NCBI GenBank assembly: GCA_045637505.1
Contig: JAZTZO010000048.1
Span: forward strand, 1-64,000
Direction of reading: 5' to 3'
Length of the DNA stretch: 64,000 nucleotides
From: RGIG4079 sp045637505
GTDB lineage: Bacteria; Bacteroidota; Bacteroidia; Bacteroidales; Muribaculaceae
Part shown: piece after piece, positions 26,010 to 35,215 of the stretch
Position numbering within the stretch: the first letter of the stretch is position 1
Layout of the letters: each line of letters opens with the position of its first letter
Notes under the pieces: model-generated
Database searches by the model: none
Seen by the model: only the letters and a program-made list of their open reading frames with translations
What the model was told of the DNA's origin: nothing
Made by a program: the position numbers and the translations under genes

Positions 26010-26017
26010 TATCTTTG
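26010..26017 (+). promoter_or_regulatory. -7 box of the SLC13-type transporter gene
   Basis: TATCTTTG, 25 bases before the ATG at 26043. Confidence 0.6.
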
Positions 26018-26042
26018 TAATAACATCCATAAAAAATACTAT

Positions 26043-27881
26043 ATGCTTATAACAATTCTCACACTTATATTTACTGCAACATTTTTTGCTTGGGGCAAAA
26101 TTCGCTCCGATGTTGTTGCTCTTATTGGACTTATTGTATTATCTATTTCAGGAATACTCACCACCGAAGAATCTCTTTCGGGATTTTCTAATTCAATCGT
26201 CATTATGATGATTGGTCTGTTTGTCGTTGGTGGTGCGATTTTTCAAACAGGACTCGCTAAAATGATTGGTGCGAGATTGCTCAAGCTTGCAGGTGATAGC
26301 GAACTGCGATTATTTCTTCTCGTAGTAGGAGTTACATCTATCATTGGGGCTTTTGTGAGTAACACTGGCACAGTGGCTTTGATGTTGCCTATCGTTGTAA
26401 GTATAGCAACGAGTGCACGCATAGGCACATCGCGATTTCTCATGCCATTGGCATTTGCGAGTAGTATGGGTGGCATGATGACGCTTATTGGTACTCCACC
26501 CAACCTCGTTATTGAAGAAACTCTCGCCAATGCCGGATATGAAAGGCTTTCATTCTTCTCCTTTCTTCCCGCAGGTGTTATTTGTTTGACAATAGGTACA
26601 CTGTTGCTCATTCCTTTAAGTAAATGGTTCTTGCGAAAAGATAACTCGAAGCAAACATCACAATCGGGCTATAAGTCAATATCTCAATTGGTTGACGAAT
26701 ATGACCTCCACGCTAACATGGAGCGTATATTAGTGCCTCGTGGGTCGAGTGCTATTGGCAAAACTATAGGTCAACTTCATCTTCGAGGACTATATAATTT
26801 AGTAGCCTTTGAGGTGCGTAATGATAACGCTCAAAACAAAATTTTACGCAATATTTCGCAAAAAGTTGCCGATGCCGACACTGTTATTCATGAAAATGAC
26901 ATCATATTCCTTTCGGGCGAAAGAGATAACATCGATCGATTTATTAGCGATTTTGCTCTAAAACACTATGAGAACGAAGATAATCATAACGAATTGGCCT
27001 TTTACGACATAGGGATTGCCGAGATTGTGTTGATGCCATCGTCGCGCATGGTGAATCGCACTATTGCCGACATAGGATTTCGCAACCACTACAATGTTAA
27101 TGTGGTGGGAGTGCGTCGCAAATCGCAATATCTACGAGGCAACCTTGCCAATGAAACAATTCACCCCGAAGATGTGCTATTGGTTCAAGGTTCTTGGCAA
27201 AGCATTAGCGAATTGTCAAAGGAAACTACCGACTGGGTAGTACTCGGACAACCTCTCGAAGAAGCCTCTAAAGTCACCCTCAATCACAAAGCCCCCATTG
27301 CTGCTATAATCATGTTGGCAATGATTGTTACAATGGTATTTGACTTTATACCGGTTTCGCCTGTCGTTTCAGTTGTTACTGCTGCCACATTAATGGTGCT
27401 CACTGGTTGTTTCCGAAATGTGGAGGCTGCCTATAAAACGATTAACTGGGAAAGCGTAGTGCTCATTGGTGCAATGATGCCTCTTTCGTTGGCTCTCGAA
27501 AAAACAGGAGTTTCGCATCTTGTGTCTCAATCTCTCGTTGATAGTCTTGGCAATTGGGGGCCATTGGCTTTGATGGCTGGGATATACTTCACTACCTCAC
27601 TGATGACCATGTTTATCAGCAACACGGCAACTGCTGTGTTGCTCGCACCTATTGCATTGCAAAGTGCAATCTCATTGGGGGTAAATCCGGTGCCATTCTT
27701 GTTTGCTGTATCATTTGGTGCAAGTTTGTGCTTTGCTTCGCCATTCTCTACTCCCCCTAATGCACTTGTAATGCCAGCTGGTCAATACTCCTTTATGGAT
27801 TATATCAAAGTTGGGATTCCGTTGCAACTCATTTTAGGAATAGTGATGATACTTGTATTGCCATTAATATTCCCATTCTAA
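26043..27881 (+). CDS. SLC13-type anion transporter with two TrkA-C domains
   Basis: A 612-residue divalent-anion:Na+ symporter-like protein. About eleven membrane segments flank a central soluble part (about 215-400) with two TrkA-C-type domains (MERILVPRGSSAIGKTIGQL and EIVLMPSSRMVNRTIADIGF starts). The conserved SNTGTVALMLP and SNTATAVLLAPIA segments with GTPPNLV and STPPNALVMPAG are the two inverted-repeat SNT/P hairpins of the DASS family. Substrate could be sulfate, dicarboxylate or similar; it cannot be read here. Confidence 0.85.
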   Translation: MLITILTLIFTATFFAWGKIRSDVVALIGLIVLSISGILTTEESLSGFSNSIVIMMIGLFVVGGAIFQTGLAKMIGARLLKLAGDSELRLFLLVVGVTSIIGAFVSNTGTVALMLPIVVSIATSARIGTSRFLMPLAFASSMGGMMTLIGTPPNLVIEETLANAGYERLSFFSFLPAGVICLTIGTLLLIPLSKWFLRKDNSKQTSQSGYKSISQLVDEYDLHANMERILVPRGSSAIGKTIGQLHLRGLYNLVAFEVRNDNAQNKILRNISQKVADADTVIHENDIIFLSGERDNIDRFISDFALKHYENEDNHNELAFYDIGIAEIVLMPSSRMVNRTIADIGFRNHYNVNVVGVRRKSQYLRGNLANETIHPEDVLLVQGSWQSISELSKETTDWVVLGQPLEEASKVTLNHKAPIAAIIMLAMIVTMVFDFIPVSPVVSVVTAATLMVLTGCFRNVEAAYKTINWESVVLIGAMMPLSLALEKTGVSHLVSQSLVDSLGNWGPLALMAGIYFTTSLMTMFISNTATAVLLAPIALQSAISLGVNPVPFLFAVSFGASLCFASPFSTPPNALVMPAGQYSFMDYIKVGIPLQLILGIVMILVLPLIFPF

Positions 27882-27903
27882 TTCATATTACATTACAAAT
27901 AAA

Positions 27904-27935
27904 TAAAGGCGTGAATCTAAATGAATTCACGCCTT
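27904..27935. terminator. Bidirectional terminator
   Basis: Twelve-base arms 27904-27915 and 27924-27935 between convergent genes. Confidence 0.75.
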
Positions 27936-27959
27936 TGCTATTTTATCAAAATTTATTCG

Positions 27960-29348
27960 TTAGAATGCGTTTTTTTCGCCTTGAACAGCATTGAGCACTG
28001 TGCGCACAATAATCTTTAAGTCGAGAATAAATGTCCAGTTTTCGATATACCACACATCATATTCTACTCGTCGTTCCATTTGCCATAATGCCTCGGTTTG
28101 ACCTCTATAACCATTCACTTGAGCCCAACCAGTAATGCCTGGTTTTATCAAGTGGCGCACCATGTATTTATCAATGAGTTTGCTATAGTCGGCAGTGTGT
28201 TTGAGCATATGAGGGCGTGGACCCACTATCGACATATCGCCTTTTAAGACATTAATAAATTGAGGCAATTCATCAATGCTCGAGCGACGCAAGAAGTCGC
28301 CAAACTTGGTTTTGCGAGGGTCATCTTTGGTTGCTTGCACCTTGTCGCTATCGGCATTAACATGCATTGTGCGGAATTTCCAGCACATAAAGTCGCGTCC
28401 ACGATAACCTGTGCGCAATTGTTTGAAAAATATTGGTCCTGGAGATGTAATCTTTATGATTATTGCCACCGGGATAAATACCAATGGGAAAAGGAATAGT
28501 AACACACACGACGAAAATAAAATATCAAATGTGCGTTTTATTGCTCGGTTAAATGCATTCTTCAATGGGTTGTTGCGAGTTGTGAGCATTGACACAGCAC
28601 CCACATTGTGCAGCTCAAATACGCGATTCACATATCGGCTTATTTGTGGCACATAATAGAATTGAACTACATTGTCGTCGGCTATTTTAGTAACCTTGCT
28701 CAATGTTTCTTCATCTTCGCCCGATAGTGTGAAAAATATTTCATCAATACTATGTGACTTCACATAAGCATCGATATCTTCAATGTTTCCTTTGTATTCA
28801 CCTGGAAAATCAACCGGACGCCATTTTCCAAAAAATCCCTTAAACTTGTAGCCAAATCCCGCATCCGACTTCAATTCTTCATATAGACGAAGCGCTGTGG
28901 CGTTGGTGCCTACTATGATTACACGGCTGAAGTTGTATCCCTTTTTGCGATAGCGCTTTACGATTTGGCGTGCTATGAGCCACCATGTGGGTTGAAGTAT
29001 GACACATGCGCCATAAAGCGTTGCATAGGTGCGGAATGGAATGTTTTGATTCAAGAATGAGAGTAACGACACGAAACACAATGCATGGATTATCACCGAC
29101 AAGATTGCACGGCGAAACACATGCTCCATGTATAATGCACGATGCTTGTGTGTGTTGTAGGTGAGCAAAACCACCGGGCCAAACGACACATTGAGCATCA
29201 ACCACAAAATCTTTTGGTCAAATAGATGGATTTCGGGGTCGATGAGTGTCACCACCCAAAACAGGACATTGACCAATGCCAAGTCCGACATGGTCAATAA
29301 TCCATAGATATAACGTCCGTATTTTCCTTTTTGATTTACGGTAGTCAT
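27960..29348 (-). CDS. Undecaprenyl-phosphate sugar phosphotransferase (WcaJ-like)
   Basis: A 462-residue polyprenyl glycosylphosphotransferase. Four to five N-terminal membrane segments, a Rossmann-like CoA-binding-type middle (VIIVGTNATALRLYEEL), then the bacterial sugar transferase core (about 265-460): KRTFDILFSS, ITSPGPIFFKQLRTGYRGR, FRTMH, RRSSIDELPQFINVLKGDMS and VGPRP. It moves a sugar-1-phosphate to undecaprenyl phosphate at the inner membrane to start exopolysaccharide or O-glycan assembly. Follows the DUF349 gene by 26 bases. Confidence 0.88.
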   Translation of the reverse strand: MTTVNQKGKYGRYIYGLLTMSDLALVNVLFWVVTLIDPEIHLFDQKILWLMLNVSFGPVVLLTYNTHKHRALYMEHVFRRAILSVIIHALCFVSLLSFLNQNIPFRTYATLYGACVILQPTWWLIARQIVKRYRKKGYNFSRVIIVGTNATALRLYEELKSDAGFGYKFKGFFGKWRPVDFPGEYKGNIEDIDAYVKSHSIDEIFFTLSGEDEETLSKVTKIADDNVVQFYYVPQISRYVNRVFELHNVGAVSMLTTRNNPLKNAFNRAIKRTFDILFSSCVLLFLFPLVFIPVAIIIKITSPGPIFFKQLRTGYRGRDFMCWKFRTMHVNADSDKVQATKDDPRKTKFGDFLRRSSIDELPQFINVLKGDMSIVGPRPHMLKHTADYSKLIDKYMVRHLIKPGITGWAQVNGYRGQTEALWQMERRVEYDVWYIENWTFILDLKIIVRTVLNAVQGEKNAF

Positions 29349-29374
29349 TACTAATTAATGAGATAAGTGTTGTA

Positions 29375-31210
29375 TTATAAGTGGCTGTCGATAACCTTAA
29401 TTTTTTGTTCTAATGTAGCAATTTCTTCTTTGATGCGTTGAATTTTGCGTTCAAGTTCACGCAACATTGAGTCGCCCGATTTTGACTTAGAGTTAAAGAA
29501 GCCCATGTTGTTTTCATAGGTGTTCAACTCATTGCGTTTTTGCTCATAGTTGCGCATCAAGCGTTCACGCTCACGATACAACTTATTTTCGTCACCGCTC
29601 ATTTCGTTGACGCTATCTTCAAAGTTGTTCATTCGTGCTTGAGAGCCACGCATGTCAAAGCGTTTATATAATTCATCAACCTTTGCGCGATAAGTTTCAT
29701 AAACTTTATCTTTTTCGCGATAAGGAACATGACCAATCTCTTGCCATTGAGCCATCAACTCTTTCACTTGCTTGATAGCATCTTCGCGAGGGGTGTCTTC
29801 GGCGATTGCACCAAGTTTAGCGATAACTTCTTTTTTGAGTTTGAGGTTGGCTTGCTCGGTTTGACGCACACCCGATGTTTTCTTTTTCTTTTCTTCAAAG
29901 AAATAGTCGCAAGCAGCAAGGAATCGACGCCACACCACTTCGCTATGTTTCTTTGCTACAGCACCTATCGTTTTCCACTCTTTTTGTAGGGCTACAAATT
30001 CGTCGGTAGTTTTTTTCCAGTCAGTGCTGTCTTTTAGAGCCTCGGCCTTCTCGCAGAGAGCGATTTTCTTTTCAAGATTTGAGGCAAGGTCATCTTTGAT
30101 ATTCTTGAAATAGTTGGCTTTCATTTCAAAGAACTTGTCGCATGTTTCACGGAAACGAGCAAACAATACATTGTTCATTTTCTTTGAAGCAAAGCCAAGT
30201 TTTTTCCAATCTTCTTGAGCCTCAAGAATCACTTTGGTCATTTCGTCCCAAGCCGAATAGCTTTTAAGTGACTCAAAGTCGAGAGCCTCAATGCGTTCGC
30301 ATATAGCAGTTTTAGCATTTTCGTTTTCTTGCTCACGATTTTTGCGCTCTTCAAAGAATGCTTGATATTTTTTATTGATTATAGCCGATGCATCTTTGAA
30401 ACGACCCCATATTTCTTCGCGAATGTCTTTTGCTACAGGACCCACTTCGCGCCACTTTTCGTGGAGGTCTTGAAGGCGTTTGAAGGCTACGATAACATCA
30501 GCTTCTTCGCTTAATTTTTCAGCCTCTTCACATATGAGTTGTTTTATTTCAAGGTTTTTCTTGAAGTCATAGTCGCGCAACTCTTTGTTGATTTTGAGTT
30601 GGTCGTAGTATGCTTCAACTGCATCTTGATATTGTTTCCATTGGTCGGTTGCAACAGTAGGAGGCACTTCGCCCACATTTTTAAACTCTTGTTGCAATTC
30701 TTTGAAACGATTGAATGTGCGATTTACGTTATCGGTATCGGCAGCCAATGCCTTGATTTCGTCAAGAATTTTAGATTTTTGTTCAAAGTTGTTTTGGCGT
30801 TCAGTTTCTTGAGCAGCAAGCAACACGGCTTTCTTTTCTTTTATGACATTAAGCGCTTCTTTAAACTTTTCTTCAATCTCATCGGTTTTTGCTGCAAAAG
30901 CCGCTTCTTCATTTCCGTTTGCAATAAATTCGGCTTTTTCTTTTTCAATTTCATTTTTACGGATTGCATAGAACTGTTGCTTCAATCGACTCACTTCGTC
31001 ACGCCCTATGTCGGTAGCCTCTTTTTGAGACAACTCGGTTAAGGCTGCCAAAAGTTCTTCTTTCGATAACGATGTTTTTGCAACTTCTTCTTGAGGTTGT
31101 TCTACTTGAGAATCTTCAATTGTTACATTCTCTTCACTCACATTTTGAACGTTAGTTTGTTCAGCATTCAAGATTTGGTCCTGTTCTAAGGACTGTTCAC
31201 GCATTTCCAT
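29375..31210 (-). CDS. DUF349 repeat protein
   Basis: About 611 residues from ATG 31210 (MEMREQS; an ATG six bases upstream is also possible). After an acidic N-terminus come five or more helical DUF349 repeats of about 70 residues, each with a W-K-x-[IL]-G-x-[VA] or WREVGPV type core (for example EKWREVGPVAKDIRE, QEDWKKLGFASKK, QKEWKTIGAVAKK). Long helical cytosolic protein. DUF349 proteins in Bacteroidota are common and of unknown function. First gene of an operon with the sugar phosphotransferase. Confidence 0.82.
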   Translation of the reverse strand: MEMREQSLEQDQILNAEQTNVQNVSEENVTIEDSQVEQPQEEVAKTSLSKEELLAALTELSQKEATDIGRDEVSRLKQQFYAIRKNEIEKEKAEFIANGNEEAAFAAKTDEIEEKFKEALNVIKEKKAVLLAAQETERQNNFEQKSKILDEIKALAADTDNVNRTFNRFKELQQEFKNVGEVPPTVATDQWKQYQDAVEAYYDQLKINKELRDYDFKKNLEIKQLICEEAEKLSEEADVIVAFKRLQDLHEKWREVGPVAKDIREEIWGRFKDASAIINKKYQAFFEERKNREQENENAKTAICERIEALDFESLKSYSAWDEMTKVILEAQEDWKKLGFASKKMNNVLFARFRETCDKFFEMKANYFKNIKDDLASNLEKKIALCEKAEALKDSTDWKKTTDEFVALQKEWKTIGAVAKKHSEVVWRRFLAACDYFFEEKKKKTSGVRQTEQANLKLKKEVIAKLGAIAEDTPREDAIKQVKELMAQWQEIGHVPYREKDKVYETYRAKVDELYKRFDMRGSQARMNNFEDSVNEMSGDENKLYRERERLMRNYEQKRNELNTYENNMGFFNSKSKSGDSMLRELERKIQRIKEEIATLEQKIKVIDSHL

Positions 31211-31283
31211 AATCATAAAATTTTACTATGCCTTAAAGCAACATTTCCAATGTCCTTTAATCGGCATTATTAATAATTGTTTT

Positions 31284-31291
31284 CAAATTTA
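31284..31291 (-). promoter_or_regulatory. -7 box of the DUF349 operon
   Basis: TAAATTTG on the minus strand, 74 bases before the ATG. Confidence 0.45.
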
Positions 31292-31353
31292 TAGAAAATT
31301 TTCTAAATAAACCACTTTTATGAATTAAATTTCTATTTTTCGCTTGCTTATGC

Positions 31354-32592
31354 CTATTTTTGAGGCATATATACAAGGGTTGAGCAACTGTTTGCGTCAA
31401 ATATCTCACTTGCAACTCTTGCAATGTCATCGACCGTTACTTTGCGATAGCGCTCTACTATTCCATTGGCATCTTCATTGTGCATCACATAGTTGGCGAG
31501 CGATTGGGCTTTTGCCAAAAATCCCATGCTTGAGAATGTGAAGTTCGACTCAAATCGATTGATAGTACGAGTCAATTCATATTGACTCACATCGCCATCG
31601 ATGAGTTTTTGCACCTCGCTCATTATTAATTCGTTGGCCATTTCTATGGTCTTCATGTCGTTATTGGCAACACGGCTGTTGAGCATCAAAAAACCAGGCT
31701 CATCACTGCCTATTATTGACGCATCGATTTCGGTAAACACACCTGTTTTCATGAGCAAATTGCGGTAAAAACGCGATGAACGACCCGAGGCCAATAGGTC
31801 GGTGATTATGTCGCATTCGATATAGTTGGGTTCTCCATATGCAGGCATTCGATAAGCTTTAACCATTGCCAATTGTGGTACATTGCCACTCACCTCAAGA
31901 TAGCGAGGCTCGGTTTGTGCTGGCTCTGAAGGGTAGGTGCGTTGTGTGACATTGCGACGCTCAATGGGACCAAACCACTTTTCGGCCAATCGGCGGGTGT
32001 CGTCGAGCGAGATATTGCCCGATACCGATAGCACTGCGTTATTGGGTGCATAGTGACTATAAAAAAACTCGCGTACATCATCTTGAGTAACCTTCTCTAT
32101 GTGCGCTATCTCTTTGCCTATCACGGGAAAACGATAGGGGTGTTGCTTGTAAATCATTGCTCGCAAGTGGTGACTCATGTCGCCATAAGGACGGTTTAAG
32201 CATGTCTGTTTAAACTCCTCAATCACCACATGGCGTTGCACTTCGAGCGCTTTGTCGCTAAATGCGAGAGCAAGCATTCTGTCGCTTTCTACCCAAAACG
32301 CAGTTTCCACATTTTGTGCCGGCACTATGTCATAAAAATTGGTGTAATCGTTGCTTGTCCACGCATTGTTCATCCCTCCGGCATTCTCTATTGCGCCATC
32401 AAAGTCGGGAATATTTACCGATCCACCAAACATTAAATGCTCAAACAAGTGAGCCATACCGGTCAACTCGGGCGATTCGTCGCGAGCTCCCACATTATAC
32501 ATTACATTAAGTGCCACCATTGCAGTGGCACCATCGTAGTTATGCACTACTCTCAACCCATTGTCGAGAGTGAATGTTGAATATTCAATCAT
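31354..32592 (-). CDS. M16 family zinc peptidase
   Basis: A 412-residue peptidase of the insulinase/processing-peptidase family. The inverted zinc motif HLFEH (48-52) and downstream 'VVIEEFKQ' Glu ligand region are present; the second, non-catalytic M16 half follows from about residue 190. No signal peptide, so cytosolic. The start overlaps the cyclophilin stop by four bases, so the two are translationally coupled. Confidence 0.88.
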   Translation of the reverse strand: MIEYSTFTLDNGLRVVHNYDGATAMVALNVMYNVGARDESPELTGMAHLFEHLMFGGSVNIPDFDGAIENAGGMNNAWTSNDYTNFYDIVPAQNVETAFWVESDRMLALAFSDKALEVQRHVVIEEFKQTCLNRPYGDMSHHLRAMIYKQHPYRFPVIGKEIAHIEKVTQDDVREFFYSHYAPNNAVLSVSGNISLDDTRRLAEKWFGPIERRNVTQRTYPSEPAQTEPRYLEVSGNVPQLAMVKAYRMPAYGEPNYIECDIITDLLASGRSSRFYRNLLMKTGVFTEIDASIIGSDEPGFLMLNSRVANNDMKTIEMANELIMSEVQKLIDGDVSQYELTRTINRFESNFTFSSMGFLAKAQSLANYVMHNEDANGIVERYRKVTVDDIARVASEIFDANSCSTLVYMPQK

Positions 32593-33449
32593 TTAATAAC
32601 TTTCATTGAAATTATTTTGATATCCTCTTTAGGACGGTCTTGTGCACCGGTGGCAGTTGTCTCGATTTTAGCTACAACATCCATCCCTTCAACTACTTCG
32701 CCAAATACGGTGTATGTGCCATCGAGGTGAGGTGTTCCACCTACGGTAGTATAGGCTTCGCGTTGTGCGTCGGTGAGTTTTACGGGATTTTTTGCTGCTT
32801 CGGCTTCGGTTTTCTTTACCAATTCATCTTGAAGTGCTTGCAATCCTGCTTGGTCGCGATTGCGACGCATAGCCATGATTGAGTCGCGATGTTGCTTTGC
32901 AAGGTCGTTGAAGATTGTTTGCATTTGTTGCATTTGCAATTGTTTTTCCATTTGACCGAGTTGGCCGGCATTGTAAACTTTACCAGTTACAATATAGAAT
33001 TGAGAACCCGATGAACGACGGTCGGGGTTCACTTCATCACCTTGACGAGCAGCTGCAAGTGCGCCACGCTTGTGGAAAAATTGAGGATAAACGATTTCGG
33101 CATCAATGTCATATCCAGGGCCGCCAGCTCCGAGCATCTTTCCGGCAGGAGCGCCTTTTGATTCGGGATCACCTGTTTGAATCATAAATTTATTTATTAC
33201 ACGATGAAACAATACATCGTTATAAAAACCATCATTTACGAGTTTAAGGAAGTTGTCACGATGTTTAGGAGTCTCTCCATAGAGGCGAATAGTGATATCA
33301 CCTACCGATGTTTTAATTTCAACCAACGCATCGCCGGTTACTTGTGCTGTTTGATTTTCCATTGTTATATTTTTGTTTTTTTGTGCTATTGCTATCGACG
33401 ACATTAGCGCAAATGCCATCACAATAATTATTATTTTCTTCATCTTCAT
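32589..33449 (-). CDS. Exported cyclophilin-type peptidyl-prolyl isomerase
   Basis: A 286-residue protein with a signal peptide (about 1-22) and a cyclophilin core: VLFHRVINKFMIQTGDP, GSQFYIVTGK and YTVFGEVVEGMDVV. A Gln/Lys-rich helical insert of about 90 residues (about 160-245) splits the core before the last strands, as in many Bacteroidales cyclophilins. It should assist folding in the periplasm. Middle gene of a three-gene operon. Confidence 0.9.
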   Translation of the reverse strand: MKMKKIIIIVMAFALMSSIAIAQKNKNITMENQTAQVTGDALVEIKTSVGDITIRLYGETPKHRDNFLKLVNDGFYNDVLFHRVINKFMIQTGDPESKGAPAGKMLGAGGPGYDIDAEIVYPQFFHKRGALAAARQGDEVNPDRRSSGSQFYIVTGKVYNAGQLGQMEKQLQMQQMQTIFNDLAKQHRDSIMAMRRNRDQAGLQALQDELVKKTEAEAAKNPVKLTDAQREAYTTVGGTPHLDGTYTVFGEVVEGMDVVAKIETTATGAQDRPKEDIKIISMKVIK

Positions 33450-33461
33450 GTATATGTTTTT

Positions 33462-33833
33462 TTACATGCCTGTGGGGTACAAGCGCTTATAGATGCGACG
33501 GAAATTATCATCTTTATTGAGCTCATCTACTCGTTGAGCATAGTCGGCTCCCCATATGCCTTGAATCAAATCGGGCATATAACGATGTTCTCTATCTTTT
33601 TCAATAACCGAGGCAATTAATTGCGAAATATATTTTTCATACTTCGTTGCATCTATTGCATAAAGATAGCGCGCAGCACTTGCTACAAACTGCCCCGACA
33701 AATCTACTTTAATCATATTTGCCACTAAAAAGTCCATATCTTCATCACACGAATCTATATTATTGGCAATATATTCATAGGTCAAAAGCCCATCGGGGTC
33801 TTTTTCTAACTTATTTTTAATATCTACATCCAT
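33462..33833 (-). CDS. Small conserved-looking protein of unknown function
   Basis: A 123-residue, acidic, probably helical cytosolic protein. No known motif; Tyr-rich. It is the first gene of the unit with cyclophilin and the M16 peptidase (12 bases to the next ATG), with a good TATCTTTG box 48 bases upstream. Confidence 0.6.
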   Translation of the reverse strand: MDVDIKNKLEKDPDGLLTYEYIANNIDSCDEDMDFLVANMIKVDLSGQFVASAARYLYAIDATKYEKYISQLIASVIEKDREHRYMPDLIQGIWGADYAQRVDELNKDDNFRRIYKRLYPTGM

Positions 33834-33880
33834 AGTGTATATTATATGAGGGTATATCTATTTTTATAGTTCTGTTATTG

Positions 33881-33888
33881 CAAAGATA
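33881..33888 (-). promoter_or_regulatory. -7 box of the cyclophilin/M16 operon
   Basis: TATCTTTG on the minus strand. Confidence 0.6.
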
Positions 33889-33955
33889 GCAATATCAATT
33901 CATAAATCATAATGCCCGTTGTATATTTTTTTTACCCCTCTATGCAACTAATCAT

Positions 33956-33963
33956 TAATTTTG
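33956..33963 (+). promoter_or_regulatory. -7 box of the ECF sigma gene
   Basis: TAATTTTG, 52 bases before the ATG at 34015; this is the housekeeping type, so autoregulation by the encoded sigma is not evident from this box. Confidence 0.55.
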
Positions 33964-34014
33964 TAGTCTTATTAAATGTATTCAATTAAGATAATACAAT
34001 TATAAACGATTGAA

Positions 34015-34509
34015 ATGAAACATTACGACGCTGATAAACGAAAACTTTTTGAGCAATGCACGGCTCAATATAGCACGCTCATTAACAAAGTGTGTTATAT
34101 GTATGCCTCCGACATTGACAATTTCAATGACTTGCGACAAGAGGTGCTCATCAATGTGTGGCAAGGGATTGACAACTTTGAACAACGAGCCAAATTGTCA
34201 ACTTGGATATATCGTGTGAGTCTTAACACATGCATAACCTATACCAATAAGGAACAAAAATTCTCTTCACACGATGAACTCTCCGACAATCTTTATGCTT
34301 TTGATGATTCACAAGAGCATATGCTTCAACTCAAGGAGATGTATCAACTCATCGATCGCCTAAATCGACTCGACAAGGCATTAATACTATTGTGGCTCGA
34401 TGAGGTTCCCTATGAAGAGATAGGCTCGATTATGGGAATAAGTCGCAACAATGTGGCATCGCGATTGCGCCGTGCCAAAGAAAAACTCACTAATATGGCT
34501 AACTCTTAA
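34015..34509 (+). CDS. ECF-type RNA polymerase sigma factor
   Basis: A 164-residue sigma-70 family factor with region 2 (about 15-75; DFNDLRQEVLINVWQGID-like segment, here NFNDLRQEVLINVWQ) and region 4 (about 110-160; YEEIGSIMGISRNNVASRL helix-turn-helix). It redirects RNA polymerase to a small regulon. The next gene, 11 bases downstream, encodes a small membrane protein that may be its regulator. Confidence 0.9.
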   Translation: MKHYDADKRKLFEQCTAQYSTLINKVCYMYASDIDNFNDLRQEVLINVWQGIDNFEQRAKLSTWIYRVSLNTCITYTNKEQKFSSHDELSDNLYAFDDSQEHMLQLKEMYQLIDRLNRLDKALILLWLDEVPYEEIGSIMGISRNNVASRLRRAKEKLTNMANS

Positions 34510-34520
34510 CTCAATTAATT

Positions 34521-35099
34521 ATGGAACTCGATGAACTAAAAAATAAATGGAAACAACTTGACGACCACATAAAAAGTCAAGATGAAAAAATACAACGCCT
34601 CACCGACCAAGTTATTGCTGGCAAAGTAAAATCACCACTCACAACCTTGCGCCGTCATTGCCTCATTGGCGCCATCTTTGTGCCTTTCATGCTCCCATTC
34701 TTCTTTTGGGCTTATAGCTTTGTGGGGTTGACTTGTGGCGAATCTCAAAAACTTCTTCTCTACACTTTGACATGGATTTTTGTGGGATTCACCTTCGTGC
34801 GCGAACTATATTTTGTGTTTGAGCTCAAAAAAATCAACATGAGCAAAGCTTCGGCTATTGAATCGCTTAAACGCACCATTAAGTTTCGCCAACATTATAA
34901 ATGGGGCGTGACTATCGACCTATTTATTGGTATCGCATTCCTCATAGTTGTCTTTGCTTCAATGAACGAGCAATTTATGTATGGAGGCATTATTGGAGGC
35001 GTTATCGGAGGTGTTGTAGGAGCTAAAATGTGGCGATTCTATAACCGCACCATCAACAACCTCGAATCGGCCCTCCGCGAATGGAACGAAGAAGATTGA
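34521..35099 (+). CDS. Membrane protein paired with the ECF sigma factor
   Basis: A 192-residue protein with a cytosolic N-terminal helix (MELDELKNKWKQLDDHIKSQ), two membrane segments near 50-105, and two more near 133-172 ending in a Gly-rich helix. In Bacteroidales, membrane proteins of this type often follow ECF sigma genes and are presumed anti-sigma or signalling partners, but the known anti-sigma zinc motif (HxxxCxxC) is absent. Confidence 0.65.
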   Translation: MELDELKNKWKQLDDHIKSQDEKIQRLTDQVIAGKVKSPLTTLRRHCLIGAIFVPFMLPFFFWAYSFVGLTCGESQKLLLYTLTWIFVGFTFVRELYFVFELKKINMSKASAIESLKRTIKFRQHYKWGVTIDLFIGIAFLIVVFASMNEQFMYGGIIGGVIGGVVGAKMWRFYNRTINNLESALREWNEED

Positions 35100-35143
35100 A
35101 ATAATCCTTAAATTATAGGAAAACTCCAAAAATGACCAATTTA

Positions 35144-35175
35144 TTTGCTTGAAAAGGTCCGATTTAATACTTTTG
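35144..35175 (+). promoter_or_regulatory. Promoter of the 270-residue orphan gene
   Basis: TTTG (35144-35147) and TACTTTTG (35168-35175), spacer 20 bases: an excellent match to the Bacteroidota consensus. Confidence 0.7.
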
Positions 35176-35180
35176 TGCAA

Positions 35181-35194
35181 AGTATTTAAATACT
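35181..35194. promoter_or_regulatory. Perfect 14-base palindrome at the transcription start
   Basis: AGTATTTAAATACT lies five bases after the -7 box, overlapping the predicted +1; candidate operator or mRNA 5' hairpin. Confidence 0.45.
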
Positions 35195-35215
35195 AACTTT
35201 TAAATCTCAAAAACT